Source: Tribonema minus (taxonomy: Eukaryota > Sar > Xanthophyceae > Tribonematales > Tribonemataceae). Taken from it: a DNA stretch of 64,000 nucleotides. The stretch lies in contig JAFCMP010000434.1 in NCBI GenBank assembly GCA_017506865.1, positions 186,001-250,000 on the forward strand, in the 5' to 3' direction. Both the position numbers and the translations under genes were made by a program. Under the pieces are notes generated by a model that did not search any database, was not told where the DNA came from, and worked only from the letters and a program-made list of their open reading frames with translations. Each line of letters begins with the position of its first letter. Position 1 is the stretch's first letter. Positions 1 to 10,941 of the stretch are shown here, in pieces.

Positions 1-1210
1 ATGTGGCAGATCCAAACATAAACTTGCAGCTTCCGACAACGGGTGTTGACCAACACACGCAGATGTTGTACAGTGGTTAGGCGGTCTTTTTGTTGCTGCA
101 GCGGGTCAGCGGCGCCCCAAAGTGCGAGTGCGCTTGCCCCGCCAGCGGCGGCCTACCGTGCGTGCTGGACTCCGACGCGCTCAGAACCCAGCGCTCAGCA
201 GCAGTGCAGCGTGTGCTGTGCGGTACATCTAGAGCTCTTGCGTTCAGACACGAGGCATTGACATATACGAACTCGTCCATACGCACAACGGATGCTAGTT
301 AACACATCAGTACACGCAGCAGCGCTCCAAGCGTGCGCCGTCGTGCCGCCGCCGTCCGCGAGGCTTGGCTCCAGAGTCTAATGGCGATGTGGTCAGCATG
401 GCGCAAGTTCCACGAAATATGGGCACATAGGGGTGTCACACTGCGGCGCACACGCAGTGGCGGCATGACGCGCATGCGCGCGCAGCGCACGCACTGAGGC
501 ATGCCCCTTGCTGACGCGCCCTCAGACTGTTGGCCAAAGCTAACAGCGTCTGCCTCGCGCATGTGTACATGCATTCATTGTGCTGCACTACATTGTCATG
601 GCTTCTGACGTGTTTCGCAACAAGGTGATCGGCGGCGAACGGAGCAGGCACTCAGAGGGTTAGGTTTACGCAATTTTACTGCTACAATGATGTGTGCTGA
701 ATTGTAAAAAGGCATGAGGCGGTGCATCACGAGCACTGCGTCGCTCGGGTCTGTACATGTGAATGTCGGCAAGCTTGCAGCTGCATCTGAAAGCACCTGT
801 TTTTCAACAGAAATATATGTTCAATAAAAGCAACTTTGATCTTTGGCGAGAGCTATCATGGGTCAAGTAACTGGAACAGATGGGCTGAGAGTACATAGGC
901 AGGAAGTGGCTGTTGAGGCAATAAGGCCTGAAGGCAGGACGTGCTTGAGCTAGCAGCAAGTACCATGTTTGAGCGCCTCTGTCATTAATCCCTGAAGCAA
1001 TGAGGCCTGACGCCCATCAGGTGCATATGACCATGTAGTGTGTGGTGACAAGTTTGCAAGCAAACGAGTCATTTTCGTCCCTAGACGACCCTGCAAGTGC
1101 AACATGATGTTGTGCTCCGTCATCTTCGTCAATCTCGACAGGCACAGCCTCAGCGAAGGCACGATGCAGCATCTGCTCATTGTACGAAATGATTTCTCAC
1201 ACACACACAC
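1..1210. other. No supported gene at the left edge
   Basis: I see no open frame here with convincing protein character on either strand. The short frames are Cys/Arg/Ala-rich and look like by-products of GC-rich DNA. A CAGCGCTCAGCAGCAG stretch near 190-205 belongs to a motif that recurs across the window. The left part may include introns or downstream exons of the minus-strand exon at 1211-1390. Confidence 0.4.
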
Positions 1211-1390
1211 CTGCAGAGCCTGCTCGTCAAGAGCGTGCCGCAGGTTATCCAGAGACACCTCCTCCCATAGCTGCAATGCACGCCTCGCCTCCTCAGAAGC
1301 AGCCTCAAAAGATGTTGCAGCAGCCACCAGCGGATCGCCGTCGAGCTCCTGCTCCGCCGGCTCAGGCAGGATATCTTCTGCTGTTATCAT
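1211..1390 (-). CDS. Possible first exon of an unrecognised gene
   Basis: On the minus strand, 60 codons run from an ATG at 1390 to a clean GT donor (GTGTGTGTG) immediately below 1211, in phase 0. The peptide begins MITAEDILPEPAEQELDG and continues acidic and helix-prone, with LQLWEEVSLDNLRHALDEQ near its end. That composition differs sharply from the Arg/Cys/Ser-rich noise in neighbouring frames, which is why I keep it. I do not recognise the family and could not identify the next exon, expected below 1210. It may also be an internal exon whose ATG is not the start. Confidence 0.33.
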
Positions 1391-2135
1391 TTGTTTTTTG
1401 GAGTGAGATTTGATGGTCTAGAGGGAATCAGCCAGCACTGCTTGCGGCACTGTCTTCTGCTCACTGGTCGATGCCTCTACGCAGGTGCACAACAGTTCTT
1501 TCACCAAGCTTACACAAAGAATGAGGGTGACCCCAATGCAACTGGCTGATAGGGGGGTGGACCCCCCCCGACCAAGCCTTGTGTTGCCTGCAGAGCAGGA
1601 GAGGTCGCCAGAGGTGGGAGGCAGGTGAGCGCTTTTCAGTTGCTCTGCTGACACGCGCTTGTGCTGTGCTCTTACATGCACCCGTGTGCATAGCGGCAGG
1701 AACAGCACTGAAGGTGAAGGCAGTACGCAAGCATGATTAGCTGGGAGACAAAGCAGGATTGCCGGCCGGCCTGCTGTACATTGAGACCTTAGAGAGGCGT
1801 TGTGGGCTAGGATCCACCATACGTGTGGCCTTGGCATCGCGCATTGATGCACTCAGTGTGACTTTTCTGTGTGCTGCAAGCGCGTCGATAAGCGTGCGTT
1901 TCTAGATCCGATGTCATGCACTAGAGTTAGAGACCTGGTGGCTCGTAGTACTCTGCAGCTGCATGAAGCTATGGCGTGCTGCCCAGCAGCCGTCTTTGCA
2001 TCTGCAGAGCCAGCATCTTGCGACCATAGGTGCAGTCGCAGTCGAAACTTGATGCATTTTCGCAGAGTACGCTACTCACACCCGCACCGCACCTATTGCC
2101 GCTGCACCGCCTCGCAGAGAGCTGCACAGGAAAGC
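1391..2135. other. Intergenic stretch upstream of PGRL1
   Basis: This 745-base gap lies between the divergent possible exon at 1211-1390 and the PGRL1 start. It should hold the PGRL1 promoter and 5' leader, but I cannot point to a TATA box or other core element. No coding signal is seen. Confidence 0.35.
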
Positions 2136-5100
2136 ATGGCTCTTCAAAGAGTGCTGCTGTGCCTAGTGGCAGCTGCATGCGTGTCATGTGGCAGTGCCTT
2201 CGCACCGAGGCTCGGTGCCTCCGTGAGCAGCCGGACGGCGGTGTCATCGCGGGCGATGGGGATATTGAAAATGGCGGTGGAGGGCGCGGAGCAGGAGCAG
2301 GAGAGCCCCAGTGACAAGCTTATCTATGACTCTAGGACGGGGCGCTTTTACGAAAAGAAGATCGAGGAGGTGAGCCAAAAGTACTGTCGACTCAAAATGA
2401 CTGCGTGTTCAACATGCCTTAAACACGGCCCTTGTTGAGCAATAGAATACTGCCTGCCCATCTGAAGTCAGCAGCACAAACATTGACTATTGATCACACC
2501 ACAGGCACTGCTGCTGCAGTGTGTGAGTTTGCCTCGGTCACAGCGCCTGCTGTGCTCTGTCAAGGGGTGTCAACGGGCTGTAGCGCAGCACAAGCCGCTG
2601 TGAGGGATGGCAACAGGCCCAGCGCTGACGGTTCAGTGTGTTTATCAGTCGCCGTTGCCAAACAGCTATAAAGACCGTTGTAGCGCAGCATAGGCTGCCG
2701 CCAGTAGCTGTGTTTTCTGAGCAATGCGCTGATCGTCAGCACAGTTCAGCATAGGGGCTAAGAACAGCCCCTGCATGCGCCCTAACATGGTAGCATTTAT
2801 TCCATAACATGGTTCACAACCACTCCAATATGGCATATGCAGCTGGCGCTGCCTTGGGTTCCAGGCGTGCATTCCGGCATCAGCAGCTGCCACTGTTTGT
2901 TGCCTGGTGAGGAGTTGAAGTCGCAAGCTGGCTTGAATTGCAGTAGCACCCATTCCTCTCATGGGTGCAGACCTGTGGATTGCGGCATGCCACTGTTTAC
3001 TAGGACCCCACTGTTTCAAGCATGCCCCAACCTCAACCTGCAATTGAGATGGATTGGGCCTTGCTCTCCACTCAACGGTATCTACGCGCGTGTGTGCTGG
3101 GGCCACTCTCACTGAGGTAGTACATTCACGTGCTGCTTTTCACATGGCAGTATGCATCATACGGCATGATGGGTGTTGTGCGCTGACACATCGAGGCATT
3201 TCAAGACTGCAGTGTTGGGCGCTGGTTGCGCTGAACTTCAACTGCATCCTGCCACAAACGTCACACATGGCGTGGGCATCAGAGGCTCTCTACTGCAGAT
3301 GTATGGCAGTGCTAAACCAACACAATGGTTCCTCGTACCTTCCATCATGGGCGTGAAGCAGTGCTGAAAATTTGCGTCGCACTTAGCAGTGGCCTACTAT
3401 TTGTCAGTGTCTGTGACCGCGTTGCCTGGCAGTCATCGACACAGAAACCCTCTCGCGGTCTATCATTTGTGGTTGCCAGGAGCGGCTCCTGACAGCCAAT
3501 GTTGTCGCTACAGAATCAGCATAAGGCGCTCGTGCAGCGCAGATGGTGCAACTTCAACATTCACTTCAACTGAGTCACCTTGGGTATTTGCGGACGGGCC
3601 AGCGGAGTGACCAGCTCGGCAGGCTGCATAGCGCCGGCACTGGAGGAGCGGAGTGCGCATACATAAGCTCAACTTGAAGTGATGCACTGTACAAGACCGA
3701 GGCAAATAATCGCGTCAGCTCACGATATTAAGCGTTGCAGAAGCGTGCAGGGGGTCCCTCCCCTTTCCGCTTGGCAAAATTGCTGCCCCAGCGCCGGTCG
3801 GTAGGTAGGCAAGTGTTGAACATTTTTTCGCGTAATTGCAAGACATTTTAGCGCTGCTTCTTGCTGTCGCCGCCCGCCCAACTGGCATGGCGGCAGCGGC
3901 GCTGCCGGTGACGATAGGTCGCGCTCACGCCGCGTGCGCAACTGCGTTTCACCTCTCTTTCCCGCTGCCGCCGCCGCGCGACGCGAAAGGGCACGCCCAG
4001 ACGCCGGGCTCGCTTGCAGAGCCCCCATGCGCACCCCCCTGCACTGGGTAGGTAGGGCATGTATGTATGCAGTGTATGTTGAACAATCATCAAGGTTACT
4101 AGTGCAGTGCCGCGCGCTGCACAGCCAATATACCGACATGCGCTCCACGCCTCTGGGGCATGGACACGTTTGCAGGTGCCCCCCGTCAGCGGCGGCGCTG
4201 CCCCTCGACATGGGCCACGGGGCCAGCTAGCGTGCGCCTCAGCAACGGTTGGGGCAACCACGAGCACCCTATGTCAATGATGCCATGCCATGAATGTCTA
4301 TCTTATGGACCGGTAGGCACCTCACCGTAGTGCCGAGCGCTGACTTGGTTGTTGACCCTCCCACTCTTCTCTCCCCCCGTGTCACAGATCTGCAGCGACA
4401 TTTACTGCGCAATCAACGAATACTGTGGTGATCGCTGACATTGTTGCCCCCCCCCCCCCTCCCCCCCCTGTGTCACAGATCTGCCGCGACGAGTACTGCG
4501 CGATAGACCACTACAGTGCTGAGCGCTGACATTGTTTGTGCCCGCCCCCCCCCCCCCCCCCCCCCCCCGTGACAGATCTGCCGCGACGAGTACTGCGCGA
4601 TAGACGAGTCCACGGGCGAGCAGGTGCTGCTGACGCTGGAGGAGAAGGAGCGCATCTTCCTTGACTCCATACAGTCCTTCTACTACAGCGACCGCCAGGT
4701 GCTCGCGGACGACGACTTCGAGAAGCTCAAGGAGGACCTCGTGTGGGAGGGGTCGCCGGTGGTGATGCTCAACCGGCAGGAGACGCTCTTCCTCAACGCC
4801 ATGAGCGCGTACCTGAAGGGCAGCCCGATCCTGTCCGACGAGGAGTTTGACACCCTCAAGGTGAGGGGGGGCAGTTTCAAGTTGAAGTTTTGATGTACGT
4901 GCGTGACCGGTGTCGGCTTACGGCTAGTGCACATGGCCGCTGAACTGCACAGTTCATCATGTGGAGTGCTGCAACTTCAAGTTGTTGAAGTTTTGGCGTG
5001 CGCGCTTGAGTCGTTCGCGACCGATGTCTGCCACACACAGGTGCACTGGCCGCTGTACTGCAACGTTCATCACATCAAGTGTGCAAGTGTGTATTGTATG

Positions 5101-8100
5101 TTGCCACGAAGTGCAATGCAGTGGAGCGTGACTGCTTGAATCAGCTTTAGGTTCAGCATCAAACAGCGCAAAAGCGGCTGGTGCAGCGCGTAATGTTATG
5201 GAGTTCAAGTGCTGCTACTTCGCCCTCTTCTCGTCACTACCCCAAATCCACTTTCTGTATCCCCAACTCCAATCCTAACTTGAAACTTAGGTCGGAGCTG
5301 CGCGAGGCTGGCAGCACGTTCGCCGTCTCCATGTTGCCCATGTGTGCTACATCGATCCCCTCTTATCACTACTCCAACCTGATCACCATTTCCCCAACTT
5401 CAATCAACCCAAATGCCCTACCCTCAACCCTAACCCTAAAACCGCAGTCAAAGCTGCGCGAGGCTGGCTAGCAGCAAGGTCGCCGCCGCTTCCATGGATC
5501 TCAAAAAGCACTTTTGATGCCCCTTTTTCATTACTACCCTTCAAGCAAAACCTCTGTATCCAACTTCAACCCCAACATCAAACCGCAGTTGGAGCTGCGC
5601 GAGGCCGGCAGCAAGGTGGCCGTCTCCATGGAGCCCACGTGCTACAACGACCCCCTTCTCATCACTACTCCAACTTTCTAAATCTCCAACTCCAATCAAC
5701 CCAAATCCCCTAACTTTAACCCTAACCCTAATACCGCAGTCGGAGCTGCGCGAGGCCGGCAGCAAGGTCGTCGCTGATTTTATGGAACTACTTACAAATG
5801 AAACCTGGTTTAACCCCTTTGCCATTGCTACCCTCTAAACAACCCTCTGTATCTAACTTCAACCCCAACTTCAAAACTGCAGTCGGAGCTGCGCGACGCC
5901 GGCAGCAAGGTGGCTGTCTCCACGGAGCCCAAGTGCTACATCGACACGGGCATCTGCACAGTCACATTTCAGGAAGACAAGTTCCGTGAGGCGACGCTGT
6001 ACGTACCTGTTGGCATACCTACCCTGCTCTTCAGCCTCGGCGCGCTGTACGAGGTACGTACTTCTTCTTGAAGTTCTTTACTTGAAGTATGTACTAGACT
6101 CTTCTCATAATTAGTCATAGCAATGTGGTCGGGCTGGGGCTGAGGTGGAGGATAAGTTCCGCGAGGCGACGCTATACGTGCTTTGTAGGCATACCTACCC
6201 CCTGCTCTTGAGCCTCGGCGCGCTGTACGAGGTACGCAGTTTCACTTGAGTACTTCTCTTGAAGAATTCATTGCATGGAGTATACATCAGACCACTCATT
6301 GTCACTCGCCAGCAATGTGGGTGAGTTGGGGCTCAGTTTGGCCACCAGTTGTAAGTTTTTGCACGTCATTGCTCAACGCGCCCGTTGGAGCACCTGCCCT
6401 GTGCTTCAGCCTGTTGGCACTGTACGCGGCATGCACTTCTCGTGGAATCTCGCTGAGGGCGCAGAAAAGCCCTGACGGTCGATGGCCGCGCTTGCTGCTG
6501 CTGCCGAGTCGGAGCCTGCGCACACCTCGTGACAAACTGTCGCAGTCGGCGATGACACTGAGATATGTCCTTCTTTGGAGTACTTTATTGGAGTAAGCAT
6601 TACAGTAGTAGGTTTCCACTAGGACTGAGGCGTTGGTGGGGGTTGGGGTCACGAAAGGCCCAAACACAGGTTTGCACGTCAGTGCTCGGCGCGCGCGCCG
6701 GCGCACCTCCCCTGCGCTTCAGCCTCGGCTCGTCCTGCACGAGTAGTGGAAAGCAGGAAGGCGGGCACATGTTTGCTTTCGAAGGCAGCGCTCACGGTAC
6801 CCATGAAGGCAGCGCTCCGCATGCTTGGCAAAGTCAGCGCTCCGCATGTTTGGCAAAGGCAGCGCTCACCGTGCCCATCTAGGCAGCGCTCCGCATGCCT
6901 GTTAGCAGCGCTCAGCGTGCTCATCAGCGACGCTCAACGCTACCGTGAAGGCAGCGCTCAACGTGCCCATCAACGCAGCGCTCAGCGTGCTCGTCAAGGC
7001 AGCGCTCCGCATGCCCATCACGGCATCGCTCAGCGTGTCTAGCGCCCCATGCGCACCGGCTCCTCAGCCTTAGCGCGCGATGACCGTGTCTGGAGTGTAG
7101 AGATCAAGATCTGGGTTGAGATCGGTGCCCTGCAGCAGCCCAATGCGCGGAACGTGAGGTGCGTGTCTGCTGGGGGCATCTGACGGGAGGGGGGATATCC
7201 CCTCAGACTCTGCAGAGCCAGGGGTCAAGGGTCTCTCGACTTGCAGTGTAGGTATGTTGTACCAGCGGTGACTGCCCGTGCTCGTGCTCGGCCGTAGCTC
7301 CCAATTGAGATCTGATCGGGCGCAAGCCGACTCACCCCTTTCCACCTCTTTCTGGCGCATCCCGGCAGCGCATGCGCTGGAGCGCCGCCACCGCCAGAGG
7401 TGCACACGACAGCCAAGCGACCATACAAACTCAGCTCATAGCACCGTGTTCTGCTCTACCGAAAGCTCAAGTCATGCTCAGGACTTGACTCAAGCTCAGC
7501 GACCATACAAACTCAGCTCATGGCACCGTGTTCTGCTCTACCGAAAGCTCAAGTCATGCTCAGGACTTGACTCAAGCTCAGCTCCGCTCTCTCTCCGTAC
7601 CTGGTGCCTGCCGCAGCTCTTGGAGCCTTTACGGTCTGTGAACCCGCTCGTCACGCTGGTGCTGGCGACCCTCCCCACGTACTTCTTCACCAAGTTCTTC
7701 ACCGACAACGTTTTTGCGACAAATGACCCCAAGGTGAGGGAGGCACCCGCAAGCGTTACATGCCGTGTTTGCGACGCAAGGCGTCTATGTCAGACACTTG
7801 ATGTGTTCACCAAATATGCACTCGTGACCAGCAAGTGCGTGCTGCCCCTGGCTTCCGCTGCGACCATTCCGTGCATTGGAGGGGATGTGTAGCACGCCCC
7901 TGGGCCTCCGCGCCTCTGAGCTCAGCGCATGCATGTGTGGCAAGATATTAAGTATGTCCATGTCTTCATGGAAGAAAAATTTCATGACATTGTCACTGTT
8001 CAGCGCTTAAAATGACCGCATTTGATATCTGTCGCAGATTGCGTACGGCCCGTGCCCATCGTGCGGCGCGTCCAACCATGTGTTCTTCGGGAACGTCCTC

Positions 8101-8208
8101 GGCGTGGAAGGGCCCGGCGAGGAGGCCAACTTCAAGTGCAGCAACTGCAAGGAGGAGATCACAATTCGGCGGCGTGACCTGCGCGCACGCACCTCGCCCA
8201 AGGCTTAA
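2136..8208 (+). CDS. PGRL1: PGR5-like protein 1 (PGRL1-like), plastid-targeted, five exons
   Basis: Exons: 2136-2369, 4576-4860, 5883-6053, 7617-7733 and 8038-8208, all joining in phase 0 to give 325 residues, close to the usual PGRL1 length. Exon 1 encodes a hydrophobic signal (MALQRVLLCLVAAACVSC) followed by GSAFAP, typical of plastid import in algae with complex plastids. Exon 2 carries the acidic repeats FEKLKEDLVWEGSPVV and ILSDEEFDTLK that are characteristic of PGRL1. Exons 3 and 4 contain the two membrane spans (LYVPVGIPTLLFSLGALYE and NPLVTLVLATLPTYFFTKFF). Exon 5 holds the terminal Cys pairs CPSCG and CSNC. The known family role is PGR5-dependent cyclic electron flow around photosystem I in the thylakoid membrane, probably as a redox-controlled ferredoxin-plastoquinone component. 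All four junctions are GT-AG. The introns carry many partial copies of exons 2 and 3. Family assignment is secure; the start is supported by the signal sequence. Confidence 0.93.
4372..4540 (+). repeat. Two partial upstream copies of PGRL1 exon 2 with acceptors
   Basis: The exon 2 opening, CACAGATCTGCCGCGACGAG, is present three times: near 4385, near 4477 and at the genuine acceptor (exon from 4576). Each copy has its own C-rich tract and CAG acceptor. After about 40 exon-like bases the two decoys diverge and run into CGCTGACATTG, which gives an in-frame TGA if the copy were spliced in phase 0. The nearer copy is almost identical to the real exon; the outer one is more diverged. Confidence 0.88.
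5282..5785 (+). repeat. Four partial upstream copies of PGRL1 exon 3 start
   Basis: The exon 3 opening (GGAGCTGCGCGA, then GCCGGCAGCAAGGT, then GTCTCCATGGAGCCC) recurs near 5290, 5449, 5584 and 5741 before the genuine exon at 5883. Most copies keep a CAG-type acceptor and a preceding CAACTTCAACCC-like lead-in. Spacing is about 130-160 bases. TTAGGG-complement tracts (CCCTAACCCTAA) lie just upstream of the copies at 5449 and 5741. The copies differ in length and decay. Confidence 0.87.
6146..6745 (+). repeat. Partial downstream copies of PGRL1 exon 3 end with donor
   Basis: A clear copy of the second half of exon 3 (GATAAGTTCCGCGAGGCGAC through GGCGCGCTGTACGAG and the GTACG donor) lies at about 6151-6240. 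Two more decayed copies of its last part (CTGTGCTTCAGCCTG and CTGCGCTTCAGCCTCGGC) lie near 6396-6425 and 6711-6733. The first copy has TGCTTTGTAGGC where the exon has TACCTGTTGGC and would break the reading frame. Confidence 0.82.
6448..6472 (-). mobile_element. Possible remnant of the LINE 3' end
   Basis: TCTCGCTGAGGGCGCAGAAA followed by AGCCC closely matches the conserved tail of the LINE at 22661-28217 (TCTCGCTCAGGGCGCGAAAA, then AGCCC), in the same orientation. Only about 25 bases match, so this is a weak call. Confidence 0.35.
6780..7045. repeat. Imperfect minisatellite in PGRL1 intron 3
   Basis: About ten degenerate units of roughly 23-30 bases share the core GGCAGCGCTC followed by CGCATGCC or ACGTGCCCATCA. 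Unit length varies and there is no fixed phase. The core AGCGCT recurs elsewhere in the window. Confidence 0.8.
7417..7580. repeat. Tandem duplication of an 82-base unit
   Basis: Two nearly identical copies start at 7417 and 7499 (GCGACCATACAAACTCAGCT through GACTTGACTCAAGCTCAG), with one visible difference (CATAGCACC versus CATGGCACC). The second copy ends about 37 bases before the acceptor of PGRL1 exon 4. Low divergence indicates a recent event. Confidence 0.9.
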
Positions 8209-9813
8209 TAGCGCGCTTCTGTAGTTGACAAGACGCCGTGGCGTTTGGGGGGAGGGGGGAGGGGGGGGGGCATATCTTGCCGACTCTACCATTGCGCAAG
8301 CCGTATGCTTGATTGATGATGAAGCTTCACTGTGCAGCCCTGCAGCGGGTATGCGTGTGTTGGCTTTAATTGCATCTCGGGGTGGGTTGGAGTCCTAAGT
8401 GGCGAAGGGGGCGTGCGTGGTGTGCGGACCCCCCTTGAATGCGACATGAAGCAGGGGGGTGGTATGGTGACGGGAGGGGGGGCAGCGGGGCGGGGGGGAG
8501 GCACTAGAGGGAGGGGGCAGATTTTGACGTACAAGTTTGCTGCCCTGAGTAAAGATTACAGACGTATATCCTATTACACTGTACTGGCCGCAGTACACTT
8601 GTACTGGCCTGCAGTACACAGGGGGCGTGGGGTGGTGACGGTGACTCTGTTGAATATTGACAGCACACATTGCATCGATCGCGTTTGCAAGCGTCTTTCT
8701 TGTTGAAGTGGCTGTCGCCGCTGCTGCCGTTGCTGCAATGTCGCGCACTTACGCACAACAGCAGTTTGATGCAAATGAGATCAGAAGCAATATTTTTACG
8801 GATAATACCCCTGCGGGCGGGGTACATAGAGCCCTAGGGACGCGGGCAGGTATACCTGCAGTTACAGTGTCAGGCAGCTTCTGCCCTTAGCACATACATG
8901 CGAAAGAAGACAGCTCAGCAGGCTTATCATGCCATTCGCTTTGCACTGACGACATGCACGATATGTGCGTTTTGCAGAATCCCAGGATAAATGGCGCCTG
9001 CCTCAAAACTTGACAGGCTCCTAATCGGAAATCGCTACTCCAAAAAAAAGAACTCTCAGAGTGAGCTGCATTCTATGTAAGAGCAATATATGAAAATCCT
9101 TGACCTTCCTACTGTTTATACCAGTAAATTGAATGCTCCATTTTCCTTTTGCTAAATTAGTGATGCACGGCACGCTTGACTGGCACAGCATGTTGCAGTA
9201 ATTGTAAAGCTCAACGCTCGTGTGGCAGGTGCATATGTGCCATATATCAGCTGCACAAATTATGTGCATGTCAGCAATCATATGCTGGCAAGCATGGCAA
9301 AACAGGAGTGCAGAACAATGCATACGCCGCCTGGGCCGACAGCATGCAGCTCTGGAAGGCTCGCATGTTTCATGCCTTCAGATGCAAGCTGTACCACCCG
9401 CAAGCTGTACCGTACTGAATGTGCGTTATCTTTGCACTGACCTACCGCTGCACTGCAGCCGTCTCATCCTTTGCAGTGGGGACACACACTCACTTCCTCA
9501 TATTGCTTTTCCAGTATCAATGGGGGTCACCAAGGGGGTCCTTCACCAAGTTTTCCCCAAACTTCAAACGTGAACTCTGTGGGAAACACACAGTACATGT
9601 GTCGTTTGTTGTTCAGTTGATTGCATCCGTCTCCCGCGACCATTTGCCGTTTCATTGTGCCCCAAAGTTCTATTTGCGCAGGCTCGCTTGTTTATCAATG
9701 AACGACATACATCGCACCTCTGACTGCAGGATTGTGCTTCTTCATGCTGCCATGCGGGTACCGGCAGCATGTGATTGACCCTGAAGCACCTCTATCTGCT
9801 TGTGCCCTCAGAT
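8209..9813. other. Intergenic region between PGRL1 and the ankyrin-type gene
   Basis: It contains poly-G-rich tracts near 8250-8270 and 8460-8520. A short frame from 8738 (MSRTYAQQQFDANEIRSN) has reasonable composition but no recognisable family and no clear partner exon, so I do not call it. The PGRL1 3' untranslated region should lie at the left end. An upstream exon of the ankyrin-type gene may lie near its right end. Confidence 0.4.
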
Positions 9814-10941
9814 ATGTGGCTGAAAGTCTTCGAGTTCCTTCCGCACGGACACTACCTGCAGCTTTCATCCGTAAGCACAGGATGGCGCTCGCTGTATGCC
9901 GGTACCATGCAGCTGAGGGGGCTACCCCAGTCACAGAAAGAAACCACCGTGCAAGCCGTGCTTGCATCAGTGCCTTTGCTTCAGTGGGCGTTTGGGAACG
10001 GATGCAAGGAAACCCCAAAGCTGCTGGACCGCGCCGCCGCGTGCGGTCCTCTAGAGGTGTTGCAGCATCTTTACCTGAACGCGGTGCGCCGGGGCTTAAA
10101 CCCAACATATGGCCACTTGTCCATATGCAGCGCTGCAGCTGGGCGCGGAGATGTTGAGATGCTGCAGTGGGCGCGCGCCCAGGAGTTCTACTGGGACGCG
10201 TCCGCAAGCGAGGCAGCGGCGCGCGGGGGGCACCTGCAGGCGCTGGAGTGGGCGCACGCCAACGGGTGCCCCTTAGACTGGCGTACGTGCGCCGCAGCGG
10301 CCAACAGCGCGCACTCACATGTGCTGAAGTGGGCGCGCGACGCCGGGTGCGAGTGGGACGCGAGGACATGCAGCGGCGCCGCGGCGGGCGGCCACCTGGG
10401 CATTTTACAATATGTTTGAAGCCACGGCTGTCCGTGGAGCAGCGCAACCTCGCACAATGCGGCCCTCCACGGTCATCTCGAGCTTCTGCAATGGGCGCAC
10501 GCCAACGGCTGCCCCCTCAACGCGAACGTATATTCGGCGGCTGTGCGCGGGGGCCACCTGCACGTGCTCCAGTGGCTGCACGACGCGGGCTGCCCCTGCA
10601 ACCTACTTGCGTGCGCGTTTGCAGCAGAGGGGGGCCACCTGGACATCCTGCAGTTGCTGCGGGCGCGAGGCTGTCCCTGGGACGGGATGGTGTGTAGAAA
10701 GGCGGTTCAAGGGGGTTTTCTCGAGTTGCTACAGTGGGCGCGCGCCAACGGCTGCCCATGGGGCGAAGCATGGACCCTTCAGTTTCTAATGTGGACTCGG
10801 GTTGCGGATTGCAAGATTGACGCAATATCAACGGCGGAGTGGGCGCTGGCAAATGGCTGCCTATGCAGCGACAAACGTAGGTCCCGCTTAGACTACTTGC
10901 CGCGCAAAGTGACAGCTGCTCAGGCGCGCAGCTCTGTGTAG
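9814..10941 (+). pseudogene. F-box-like/ankyrin-type repeat protein with one in-frame stop
   Basis: A single frame spans this interval, interrupted only by TGA at 10417-10419. The start has an F-box-like helix (DMWLKVFEFLPHGHYLQLSS followed by VSTGWRSLY). After it come about nine divergent ankyrin-type units of roughly 33 residues with the signature GGHLxVLQWARxxGCPWD. The unit containing the stop reads GHLGILQYV, stop, SHGCPW, exactly in register, so a CGA-to-TGA change is the simplest explanation. Repeats continue without frameshift to the TAG at 10939-10941, ending in a unit with weaker repeat character (ISTAEWALANGCLCSDK). Such repeat proteins are common in stramenopile genomes and are usually protein-protein interaction modules. 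The start is uncertain: ATG 9814 is the first ATG in frame, but an upstream exon is possible. Alternatives are a recent null allele, a sequencing error, or two shorter genes. Confidence 0.75.

Noticed and set aside
6780..7045. Minisatellite considered as a CRISPR array
   Set aside because: Units are degenerate, lack distinct equal-length spacers, and lie in a eukaryotic intron.
8738..8890. Short frame starting MSRTYAQQQFDANEI
   Set aside because: No family, no clear splice sites, no partner exon; insufficient for a gene call.
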